A stretch of DNA of 64,000 nt from Hippopus hippopus (Eukaryota > Mollusca > Bivalvia > Cardiida > Cardiidae). The stretch covers positions 13,331,194 through 13,395,193 of the forward strand of contig OX328102.1 of assembly GCA_946811185.2 (NCBI GenBank). The letters are read 5' to 3'. Shown one piece after another: positions 27,401 to 39,400 of the stretch; the first letter of the stretch is position 1, and the number at the start of each line of letters is the position of its first letter. The notes below the pieces were generated by a model, which saw only the letters and a list, made by a program, of their open reading frames with translations, made no database searches and was not told where the DNA came from. Made by a program: the position numbers and the translations under genes.

Positions 27401-30400
27401 ATTTTAGACTTGTCCAAAATGCAGGTATTTGCATATGACAAATTAATTGTGATTCTAAAACCAAAATTTCTCTTTGGAAGGGGAAAAGTCACTGTGAGAA
27501 AAGGAAAGAAAATGCTGGTTACAAGCATTTTCTCCTTTACCAACCATGTTTTCAAAAGCTTTCCTCCCCTGGGTCCTAAAACACAGGATTATGTTGTATA
27601 GAGGTAACCCTTTATAAAACAATAATGAGTTTTAACAGTTGTTACAACAAAGGCTTTTGAAAACATTATGTTAGGGGAAGAAAATGCTTGGAACCAGCAT
27701 TTCCTTCTTTTCCTAAATGTTATTTACTTTTTTTAAAAGGAAAATTCCATCATTTTAGCATCATTTATTTGTAATCTTCTAAGGCTTTCAATCGCATGAG
27801 CCCAAACTACATGAATCTAGTGTTCTTGAAAGAATATCAGTGTGCAGCACCAAACAGCACCAAACAACCTCACAATATTATAAAGCCCTAGATTGACTAT
27901 TCAGCCCTAGTACAGATATATCTTAACCCATTACCAAACAATCCTGGGTTATAGAGACACTGAAGAAGACTTTTTAAAACATTGAGGAAAAGTGAGAAAA
28001 ATGCTGGTAACCAGCATTTTCTCCTTTTCCCAAAATGTTTCCAACCCAGTATCAGGAAACTACAACTAATCATGTTTTAAATGTGATTTTGTCCACTATA
28101 GTTACTTTCAATTTGGAAGCATCAACAATGTCTTGTTTGAGGAGTAAAGTCTTTAAAATGAAACTCCTCTTTGTTTTGAGGTTTACTTCCTTTTTTGTAC
28201 CGAGTTTGAACTATTTTTCAAAAGTCTTCACCACTGACAAAAAATTTGCAGACAAGTCCATATTGAAAGCGTTTGTAGATAACAATAAAAAATATGGCTC
28301 CAATAGTTGGATCTGTATTTGGAAAGGTAGAAAAAATTGGGAGAAAAGGAGGAAATACTAGTTACCAGCTTTTTTTCTTCTTTTCACAAAGTGTTTAGAA
28401 ACGCTTTCTTCCCATGAGATGTTATATTAACATCAGATTTTTTGGTAAAAGGAAAAACAGACTTAGGTTTACTTCCTTTTTCATTGCTTTTTCACTTTAA
28501 CTTTACAAGAGGACAAAATTTTAGACTCTTGTAGATTGAAAGCATCTGCAGACATCAAACGATATATGGCTACAATGATGATGGGTTTTTTACCTTGAAA
28601 GACCAGTAAATATTGTAAACTAAAGAGAAAATGCTGATTACCAGCATTTTACCTCCTATTCCCTTAATGTTTTTAACCCTTTACCACACAATCTGGAGTT
28701 TAACGACCCTGAGCAGCCAGAGCCTAATGAACAGAATACCATGCTGGAAAGAGAAACTTCAGGAAAATAGGACAGGTGCACTGGCTGCAGCAATGTTCAA
28801 ATTGGTTCATTAGGTTAAAAAAAATTGAACCATGCCAATATCAGTACCTCTTGCAGACAACCCGTAGAGCGCCTCATAAACCTATCAGACATTTTCATCC
28901 CAGAAATATGACCCAAATAATTGCAATTTTATTGTCGCTTTTGCCTACAGTATTTCTGTATAGCGGACAGTGTAGATCAAAGATCAGGCTGCACGTTTTG
29001 TGCAGCCTGATCTTGATCTACACTGGCCGTAAAGGCAACTATAGTTGTGAAAGGCACTATAAGGGTAAAAAACTTGCCTAGTCACTTTAGGAGATGTGAT
29101 TAAAGCACTGATTGATTGTATGGTTTTTAAAGCCATTTATAACATTATAAGTTATTTCCCGGCCGCCAGAGTACCTATCCTTCTTTTCTAGAGTTTCTTT
29201 TTACCAGTACTTCGCACAATATTCTTCCCAAGCCACTGACTGATTTCTCAGATACCCATCATCGAAACAATAATCAGTGGGGAGAGAGGAACGAATCCTG
29301 TTTATCATCAACCCTCGGTAAGAAATTTGCCATGCTGGGGATTTGAAACCAGCGACCCACTGATCTCAAGTCCTTTATGCTACTGACTGCACTACCAAGG
29401 CTCAGCTTGACTATAGGAAAGTCCTTAATAAAAATTATTTTCAATCTACTTTTCATCAACCCTCTACCATACAATCCCATATTTTAATCACTTTGAGGAA
29501 AAAAGGTCTTCTGAAAACATTGTGGGGAAAAGAAAAAAACAGTAGTTGTTTTCTCCTTTTCTGACAGTGTTTTCTACCCTTTCAAAGACAAATCTATTAT
29601 TTGAGCCTTATTTGATATGTTGTCTGCATATGCTTTCAAACTGGATAAGTCTAAATTACTGCCGTCTGATAAAGGGTTAACCCTTTAACACACAATGCAG
29701 ACTTGTAACCACCCTGAGAAAGAAAGCTTTTGAAAACATGGTGAGAAAAGGAGAAAATGCTGGTAACCAGTATTTTCTCCTTTTCCAACCATGTTTTCTA
29801 CTCTTCCCAAATCAAAATTCTATTTTTGAGTCACACTTATATTGTCGTCTGCAAATGCTTTCAATTTGGACTAGTCTAAAATTTTGCTGTTTGGTAAAGG
29901 GTTGGATGGCCCTTCAGGATCAAGTCAAGGGTCCAGAAGGTCAATCTCTTGAACTCAAATTTGGTACATGTAAACTATTTACCAGTTGACAAAAATTAAG
30001 ACTGGTTCAAATTCAAAGCATTTGCAGGCAACTAATTAAACATGAATCAAAAAATTTAAAAATGTTTTAGGAAGGGAAGAAAACATTGTGAAAAAGGAGA
30101 AGATGATTGTAGCCAGCATTTTCTCCTTTTCTCAAAATGTTTTCAAGGGCCTTTTTCCTTAAGGCTGCTCAAAACTCAGCATTGTGTGATAAAGGGAATA
30201 TCTCTACCTGATGATAAAATTTTAGGCTTATTCATTGATGGTAAACAAAAAATCTCATGTTGCCCTTATGATGTGATTAAGGAAATTATTGTGAGAAAAG
30301 AGACAGGGATCGTATATCAGGGATCCCTCATAAAGGAGAAAAAGTTGATTAATTGCCTTCTTTTCCTTTTCCATCTGTGTTTCCAAATATCTTCTTCATC

Positions 30401-33400
30401 AAGTTTGTAAAAATACATGACTGTTTGGTAAAGGATTAACAGATAACTCTGCTAAATGACCTTTGACTTTACTTACCCATCACAGCAAAGGCTCTCTTTA
30501 GACCAAACAAGAACTACTTCAAGTGACAGAGAAAAAATTGAAAAGAATGCAAAATATATTTGGAGCATGAAGAAAGATGGACATTGTTTTTTTTAGTACT
30601 CAAAATAGCTGTTTTAACTCTTTACCAAACAGTCCCAAGTTTTAATGACCCTGAGGAGGAAGCCATTAGAAAACATAAATAGGAAAAACAGAAAATTTTA
30701 TACCCATAACCCAAGTTAGTCCTTTTACCAGACAAGAAAATTTTAGGCTTATCCAAAGTGAAAGCATTTCCAGGCCATAAGTTAAATTTGATTCAAGTGA
30801 TGATATTTTTCTCCAAAAGTGTAGAAAACATTGTTGGAAAAGGAGTAAGTGCCAGTTATCAGCATTTTCTCTTATTCCCACAATTTCTTCAAAAAGCTAT
30901 TTTCATCAGGGTCGTTGAAACTCGAGATCGTGAGATTAAAGGGCTATAAATTTAAAATGTTCATATTGGAAATTATTGAAATCAAAGGAAAAGTTGCTCT
31001 TTCCAACGAATATGTCCTAATTTCTCCTAATAATTGTGTTTTCAAGAGCCATCTGCAGCAGGAAGCAAAATGTTGTGGGCTGGTGGTAATGTGTAAACCC
31101 TTTACCACACAATACCGGGTTGTAATGACCCTGAAGAAGAAGCCTATTGAGAACATTGTGAGGAGAGGAGAAAATGCTGGTAACCAGCACTTTCTCCTTT
31201 TCTTACTGTTTTCTTCCTTTTCAAAGGCAAATTTCCATTTTTGAGCCATTTTTAATTTTTGTTGTCTGCAAATTCTTTTAATTTAGACTAGTCTAGTTCA
31301 TTTTGTCATTTGCTAGAGAGTAAATACAGACTGTGTCATGATAAGTTATCAATGATCAAGATAGACCATAACAAGTATATACAAGTTTGATATTTTACAA
31401 AGCAATCAAACAGCTGTGAGGAATAAAGCTTTTGAAAAAAGAAGCAAGGAAAAGGCTGTGGACAAAATTGTAGGAAAAGGAGAAAATGCTGGTGACCAGT
31501 ATTTTCTCCTTTTTCCCAAAGTTTTCTGCTCTTTTACTCACAAATTCCGTCATCAGAGCAATACAGTAAAACCTCGATAATTCGAAATCCCAAGGGAACA
31601 AGCAAAATGTTCAAATTTTCGCGGTGCTCGAATTATGCAAAATATCCATGAAAAAAAAATTCACTCCGTTCAAGATCGAAGTCTACTTCTTATACAACTT
31701 TGTATCTGTCCCTATTTGATTAATTCATTAATACACACATGTAGCATTTGAACAATATCATATCGATTTTCTGTAAATGTTCCTATTTTGATCATATGAG
31801 TTCTTGGATTTTCAATTAAATATTTTAAATAGTCTAGCCTTTCTTTCGATAGTTTTTGGAAAAGTAGTGTACTGTAATTTTTACAAAATCATAATATATC
31901 TGCCCTTTTAAATGCGCCCCCTATAACATTCGCCCCATAAAAAAGCTTGTGCACTAAGTTGTTTGTGTGAGAAAACAGTTGCAGGTATTTGCTTGCTCTA
32001 TCCCATAAAAAATAAGAAAATTTACATGTACGTGGAAATGGATTTTTTAAGTTCTTCAGATACCGGTGTTTCACTGAAATATCGTTTGATACGGCACCAT
32101 GCAACTCGAAAAAGTTGTTGAAAACGATCGAAGAATGCAAGCAAGAAAGACGACAAAAGTTTGATTCACAAATGGTTCCATGTGATTGCGGTGCTGTTGA
32201 AATGGTCATAGAAGAGTCAATTACTGAAAGTATAGAGCTGAGCTAATGAGAAATAAAAAGGAAAGAGTATGACGACTTTTCTCATTACCAATGTCTTCGA
32301 CACAAAAACAGACCAGAATATCTACACACCCCGTGAAAAATGACATTTACCTTTGACATGAAAAGGTACCAGTGATATTCACGTAAACCTGAAATATGAC
32401 GTCAGCGTAACAAGACAGAAAAAATTTGTGTGATCAAACGGGTCTTAATCTGTGGCGATGCGACTTGGAATAACCTGATGCTATAAATAGATTGACACGA
32501 AAACTGATAAAAATTAGACATCGTCTGATCACGAATGCTTTAAACTGTCTTTTCAGGATCAACAGTGATTTTGAACGGCTGGTGTCATAATTAGCCTGTC
32601 ATCATAAATTAACGTCAATACCTTCTCAAATCATATTATAGTTTGAATCCCCTGTAGTAATTGTCATAGTTTGTAAAACTTACACCACACCGTAGACGGG
32701 CTGGCGGGATAAAAACCTTTGCTTGGAAAGGTGTGAAAACAATCGATCGAGAGGTGCAAAAACATTGTATTTGAATAAACAATCAATTTAAAGAAGGAAA
32801 ATGATTACAGGGACCAACACCCGTGTTCGAATTGTCAACTTATCGAGACTCAAAATTACCGAGCTACTTTTGGTGCAATAAAGTAGAGTTTTTGTCGGGA
32901 CTATCCGAATTCATCGAAAAAATGCAGGGTTCTCGAAAGTTCGAGACTTGAAATATCAAGGTTTTACTGTATTTAATTAGTAGTCTGTGTGGTGTCCGTG
33001 GTTGTGAGGTAGAGCGTCGGCCTCGTAACCAAAAGGTCCCGGGTTCGAAACCCGGAAGCGTTTGTCAACTTTGGGATTTTTCATTGGCCCACACATTCGG
33101 CGCGAGTACTGGTGTAGTTCCCAGGAAGCAGAATCGAGAGAGATTAGTATAAGCTGTAAGAACTTGTTTCTCAATCGATGTAAAATAAATATGTTTAAAC
33201 TTTAAAGTGATTATAGAAGATAATCTATTTCTAAGATTAGGACAGCCCTACTCTCAAATAAAAATCAAAAGGTAATCTGATAAGTCAACCAAAAATATCA
33301 TTTATATCACAGAAATATCCAATTCAAATTATCTTGAATTCAATTAACTATTTTCTCAGGTTACTCCACAGTTAAATTCACACTTGCTCAAAGACAAAAG

Positions 33401-36400
33401 AAACTGTCCATGTTTCTTTTATGCATAAGTATAGTTTTATTGGTCATAAAGAATTAACATATAAACCATGTGATGCACAGATGTTTTTCTATCAAACATT
33501 GTGCACATTCGGCCATTGTTTGCTTAACTTTTACATAATGCCTCAAAAGAAATGTTTTACAAGATATGCTCATGCACTATATCTGAATAAATATGAAATT
33601 GGTCAAAAAATGTGTCAGTACTTTCTTCTGAGTCCTAAGAGAAAGAAAACCAAAAATTATTTTATAATTTTCATAACTTGAAATGCCACCACTTTCTTAA
33701 CCCTGGTTTTTACGACCCTGAGATAGAAGCCTTTTGAAAACATTGTGGGAAAAGGAGAAAATGCTGGTAACCAGCATTTTTTCCTTTTCCACACAGTGTT
33801 TTTTACCCTGCTGGAAACAAATTTCAATTTTTGAGTTACGTTTATTTTGTCGTCTGCAAGTGCTTTCAATTTGGACACATCTAAAATTTTGTCGTTTAGT
33901 AAAGAGTTAACATATTGAAGCTCTGATGGTGCTTAGTAGAGGTGATACCATCTATGTTGTCTCAAGGGCACATTACTTGCCACAGAAACACTGTGAGTAA
34001 TCTTCATTCAAGGTTTCAGAAAACTCCCCTAACATTTTAAACACACATCTTATTTTTCATAATACGCTGGTGTTTAATCCTTTACCACACAATCACAAGT
34101 TTTAACGACCCCCAAGGAAAAGGACTTTTGAAAACGTTGTGGGAAAAGGAGAAAATGCTGGTAACCAGCATTTTCTCCTTTTCCCACAATGTTTTCTACC
34201 TTATCAAAGAAAGAAAATGGGCATTTGATTTACACTGAATTTGTCGTCTGCAAATGCTTCCAATTTGGACAAGTCTACAATTTTGTCATTTGGTAAAGAG
34301 TTAATTGTTTTTGGGGTCTAGGATCTGCTTGATTTGTATTTATGAAGTTGTGAATCAGGATGAACCAAGCACAGCATAGTCGAACCCAGCCAGGTAGCCC
34401 GGCGGTTAGCGTATCTGATTCGTGACCTGGAGAATGCAGGTTTGATACCCCATTGCGGCGAACTTTCTTTCTGGCATTTTTCGCCTCTCACCTCTGATGC
34501 ATGTGAGATAAGTAGTCAGTGCTGGTGTGAGTAAGCCAGGAAACACATGGGTGTGTCACTGACCACCATGATATGACCTAAGCTGTTAAAATGGCATTAA
34601 AACTCCAATAAAATCCAAACCAAAACCAAATTCTAGTTTTAGCTAATGTTTACCAGGAAAGTCACACATAATACAACTGCGTTGATGTTGTCACAAGGGC
34701 ACATTACTTGCCAGAAATATTGTGAGTACCTATAAAATTTTAAATTGTTTTACCCTCCAGCCAGCAGACACGTTGACTTTCAAAGAAAAGAAAGCAAGTG
34801 CTGTATACGATCATCAGAGTTCAGTGAAGTGACTCTAAATTGTGTGATAAAAAAAAGTGTTTGATTATGATTTTCAAAAAAAAAACCAATATAACTTCAA
34901 CCGTTATTATATTTAGTCAGCTTAACCCTTTACCACACAATGCCAACTTTTAACGACCCTGGGAAAGAAGCCTTTTGAAAACATTGTGGGAAAAGGAGAA
35001 AATGCTGGTAACCAGCATTTTCTCCTTTTCCCACAATTTTTTCTACCCTATGGAAGAAAAATTGCACTTTTTGAGCCACAATGAAATTGTTAACTGTAAA
35101 TGCTTTCAATTTGCTTATTTTGTTCTCTGGTAAATGGTTTTAAAGTATGATTAGATAAACTGTGATACCCATTAGTCTACATTTAGAACTCAAACACTGT
35201 GTGTACAAGGTGCAAGGAAGGAATATCTTGAAAAAATTAGCCATGATTAGATGATTAACAAAACACTATGGTTAAAGTAGCATTTGATATTTCAGTGTTA
35301 CAGTTCTTCTTTTTCTATAGTGTTTTCTAATTATTCATGACGGTCAAGACTGATGTTTTAGTTATGATATATACACATGCATTTGATTAGCAATATTTTT
35401 CAATAAAGAATAAAAAAATGTAGATCATAAACCTGAATTTTGTTTATTCACAAGGCATGATTGACAGCTTGTGAGCATCATATGTAAGGTTTGGCTTTTG
35501 GTGGACATATTGTATTAATTTTCACTATAATCCACTTCAGTATTGTTACACTTTTGCCAGCAATGTTTAAGGTCCTCAGAGCCACTTTTAAAGTCAATTT
35601 TGTGACCATTCAGAGAGTCATCCTGTACATGTATGACGTAATCATCTGACCAAAAAGTGGGTACGGGAAATGGCCTTTTTTGATTCAGGAAGCTGATAAA
35701 AATCTGATAGAGAGAGATCAGGTGAATAAGGCGAATGCTTAATCAATTCAAAGCCACAACTGACAAGGACAGACTTATGAACAGGGGTATAGTCCTGGTG
35801 GAACAACACATCTTTACTGAGTTTTCAGCAGCACTTGGAGTTTGATATTTTCTTCTTATTGCCTGGTAAGTAATGCATAATATGTGCCATTGATTGTTTG
35901 TCTTTTGCAGATAATCTTCCATCAGAATTCATTCAGCATCCAAGAAAACAATTTCTGTACACTTTGCATTTGAGAAAGTTGGTGGGGAACTGACAGTGAC
36001 CTTGTTTCTTCTGCCTCGCTAGTTGTATACAGTCAGTACTCTTTTTAGTATCATTTCTTGGAAATGCAAATTTAACCCTCGAAATACGGTCTAACTTAGA
36101 TTTACTCGCAAAATATCATTCAAAGTGAAACATATTTTTGCTGCTTATCATTTCACGTGGTACGGTGAAACTATCCTAGTACTACTCAGCTAATTCCTTC
36201 ACGGAGCGTCAAATATTGTCCTTTATACTAGTATGCCTTCCTAGTGATCCAGATTTCATTTGAAAAGAAAGGAAATCATTCAAAAGTAGGAACATGACCG
36301 GGCATATTCTCCTGGATGAAGGGCTCCAGACAAACAAGCCCGAGCCAACAAGCTCAGGGACGAAAAAGCCTGTTCCCATGTGCTCCAGGTTGCGCGAAGA

Positions 36401-39400
36401 AAACTACTGAAAATACCTTTAACTCTTTACCAAACGAGAAAGTTTTGAACTCTACCAAATTGGAAGTATTTGCAGACGACAAATTAAATGTAGCTCTACA
36501 GAAGACTTATGTCTTTGAAAACTTATGTCTTTGGGTAGAAAACATTCTGGTAAAAGGAGAAAATGCTGGTTACCAGCATTTTCTCCTTTTCCCACAATTT
36601 TTCAAAAGCCTTCTTCTTAAGGGTCGGTAAAAGTCTGGATTGTGTGGTAAAGGGTTAAAGAAAAATCCTTGGATTTATGATAAAAAGGGTCTCTCCTGCC
36701 ATCTCAAAAAGAACAATAGAGAAGTTGAATTCCTCCAACATTTACTTTTCAACAAAATTATCATCACAAAAGATATGTATTCTAGATATTGGCAATTTTC
36801 ATGTTTGAAATAATCTTTATGTGATGTTATAGGTAAAAGGCATGGTATTCTAGGCAAACCTGTCATGGCCATGGCAAAGCTTAAATTCTGTTGTTGCTCA
36901 GAGTTTTCCCTGACCCCCTGTTTCTTTGAATGTGGACGCTCAAATTTTCTGAATGTCCCCCAAAATTAAGATATATGCCTTCTTAAATTCATTTGAAGGG
37001 GGTAATATGACCCCCAATTATAACAAAGTCCAGGGAAAAGTCTGATTGTTTGATGAGACTATCTTCACATTCATTAAGAATTCAAACAGGCCGCTATGGC
37101 AGAAATAAGATTCCAAGAAATGAACGCATTTGTCAGTGTTGTAACACAAATGATATTGAAGACGTGTTTCATTTCATTTGTATCTGTCCATCTTATGATA
37201 GATTAAGAAAAAAATATTTAGGTAAAAAATACTATGTAAGGCCTTCAGTTCTTAAACTTAATCAACTGATGAATAGCGATGTTGGCAAACAACTTTTTAA
37301 CTTATCGAGATTCATAAAAAACGCCCTAGATATTCGTAAAGACACCCTAAACCTACCTGTCTAATTCATTATGTTTTTTTTTCCCTTCGTTCTGTTGAAA
37401 ACTCATATGTGTGGTGCTCTCAACTAAAAGTTGAATTATATGAAATGTATTGTATGGCTTTGCTGGAAGCACTACACGCATGAGTCATTCTCCCTGACAT
37501 ACGTGCTCTAAAATTGTAACATGTCATTATTATTGTTGCTGAGATTCATCAAAGATGCCATTTATACTCGAAAAAACACCCTAAGCCTACATGTCCAAAG
37601 TACTTTCTTTTTATGTCTGTTTACTTTGTTTCATTTTTTCTGTATACCTACTGTTCAGTAGACAAATATATGTGTAGCACTGTCAAGTAAAACTTAAATT
37701 ATATTAAACATATCTTTTGACTTTGCTGAAAGTGTTGCACACACATATTGTATAATGTAGGTCCTTTTACCGTCTGTCATACTGTCTAGATCTCGTATTA
37801 TTTCATGTTTATAAATGATATTTTTTGTGACTATGTACAACTGTGTACTTGTCTTGTAATAAACTTCTGTTCTGTTCTGTTCTGATTTAAAATCAAATAT
37901 AAGCTTCTGCAAAACTACTCTCTGTTCGTACCTACATTCCTGTTCAAGAAGTGAGTTTGTCTTTCACTGAAGGACAAACTTGTGTATTTTTGCATGTTAT
38001 TAGTCATGATGTATAAAATACCCAACATCTGATTGTAAGAATTTGTGATTTGTTGGATTTTGGAAGAAAAAATCTGTTAATTTTTCATCTTATTGAGCTA
38101 TATCAAAGGCTCAAAAAATAGATTTTCAAGACATGTAAAAAAAAACCAATCTCAAAAGCCAACTTATGTCACATCCTATTAAATCTTTACTACACAACAA
38201 AATTTTAGACTTTACCAAATTCAAAGTATTTGCAGACAACAAATTAAAGGTGCCTAAAATAGTAGGATTTATCTTTAAAGGCCTTGAAAACATTGTGGGA
38301 AAAGGAAAAATACTTTATACCAGCATTTTCTCCTTCCCCTACAATGTTTTCCACAGATTTTTATGTCATCATAAAATGTCTGGATTATTTGGTAAAGGAT
38401 TTATCATTTAACCCTTTTACCAAATAACCCATTAAAAAAACACAAAAGCCTTTGAAAACATTGAGGATAACAGAGAAAGTGCTGGTTACTAGCATTATCT
38501 CCTTTACCAACAAAGCTTTTGACCCTACCAAAGACGGTTCCCTTCATCTGAGCCATATTTATGTTGTTATAGATCTGCAAACTCTTTCTAATTAAACAAG
38601 ACAAAAACTTCGTCATCTAATCAAGAGAGTTACATGTAAGTACAAACGGCTTTTATGATTAATCTAACACCCACTTACATAAACCTCTTCATCCTTTACC
38701 ACACAACAATATATTACACATGTCCGGATTGAAAGCATTTGCCAACAAGAAAATAAATGTGGCCCAAATGATAGGAGTGGTCATTGAAAGGGCAGAAAAC
38801 ATTGTGGGAAAAGGAGAAAATGCTGGTTACCAGCATTTTCTCCTTTTCCCAAAATATTTTCTACCATTTCAGAGACGAATACAAAATGTCTAACTTGTTG
38901 TTTGCAAATGCTTTCAATTCAGACATATGGTGGGGTTAAAATAAATGTCTTGCATTTAAGACATTTTACATGTACAGCTACTGTATCTCCACACAGAAAA
39001 AACTTGTTGTTCCATGATTTTTCTTCCGTTCAATTCTTTTGCAGACATGTCTCTCAGAAAACACCTTGCCAATTCCACATAACCACAAGGTCACCATTAT
39101 TTCAGCTATATTGCAGCACAATGGCACAGAGTCCACTTATCCATGCTTTCCTTTATTTTTCTACAAGGTCTCAGTCCATGAAATTCCTCCCAAGCCACTG
39201 GCTGCTTTTCCATGTAACAGTCATTGAAACAATATTAAGCTATGAAGGAGAAAAGAATCTTGTAGCAGTGAGATCACCAATCCTCAGAAAGAATTTGACA
39301 GCAAACAACTGCCATCTCAGCAAAGGACAAAACAAGAGAAAATCCTGTTTTACTTCTGTACAGTTATGTAGGATTTGGTGGAGAACAACAGCCATCTCAG

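Noticed and set aside
31889..32209. Transposase frame inside the Tigger-like element
   Set aside because: No helix-turn-helix, CENP-B or DDE motif could be recognised; probably chance.
32995..33062. tRNA gene with a perfect B box
   Set aside because: No acceptor-stem complement, and the sequence continues as a SINE.
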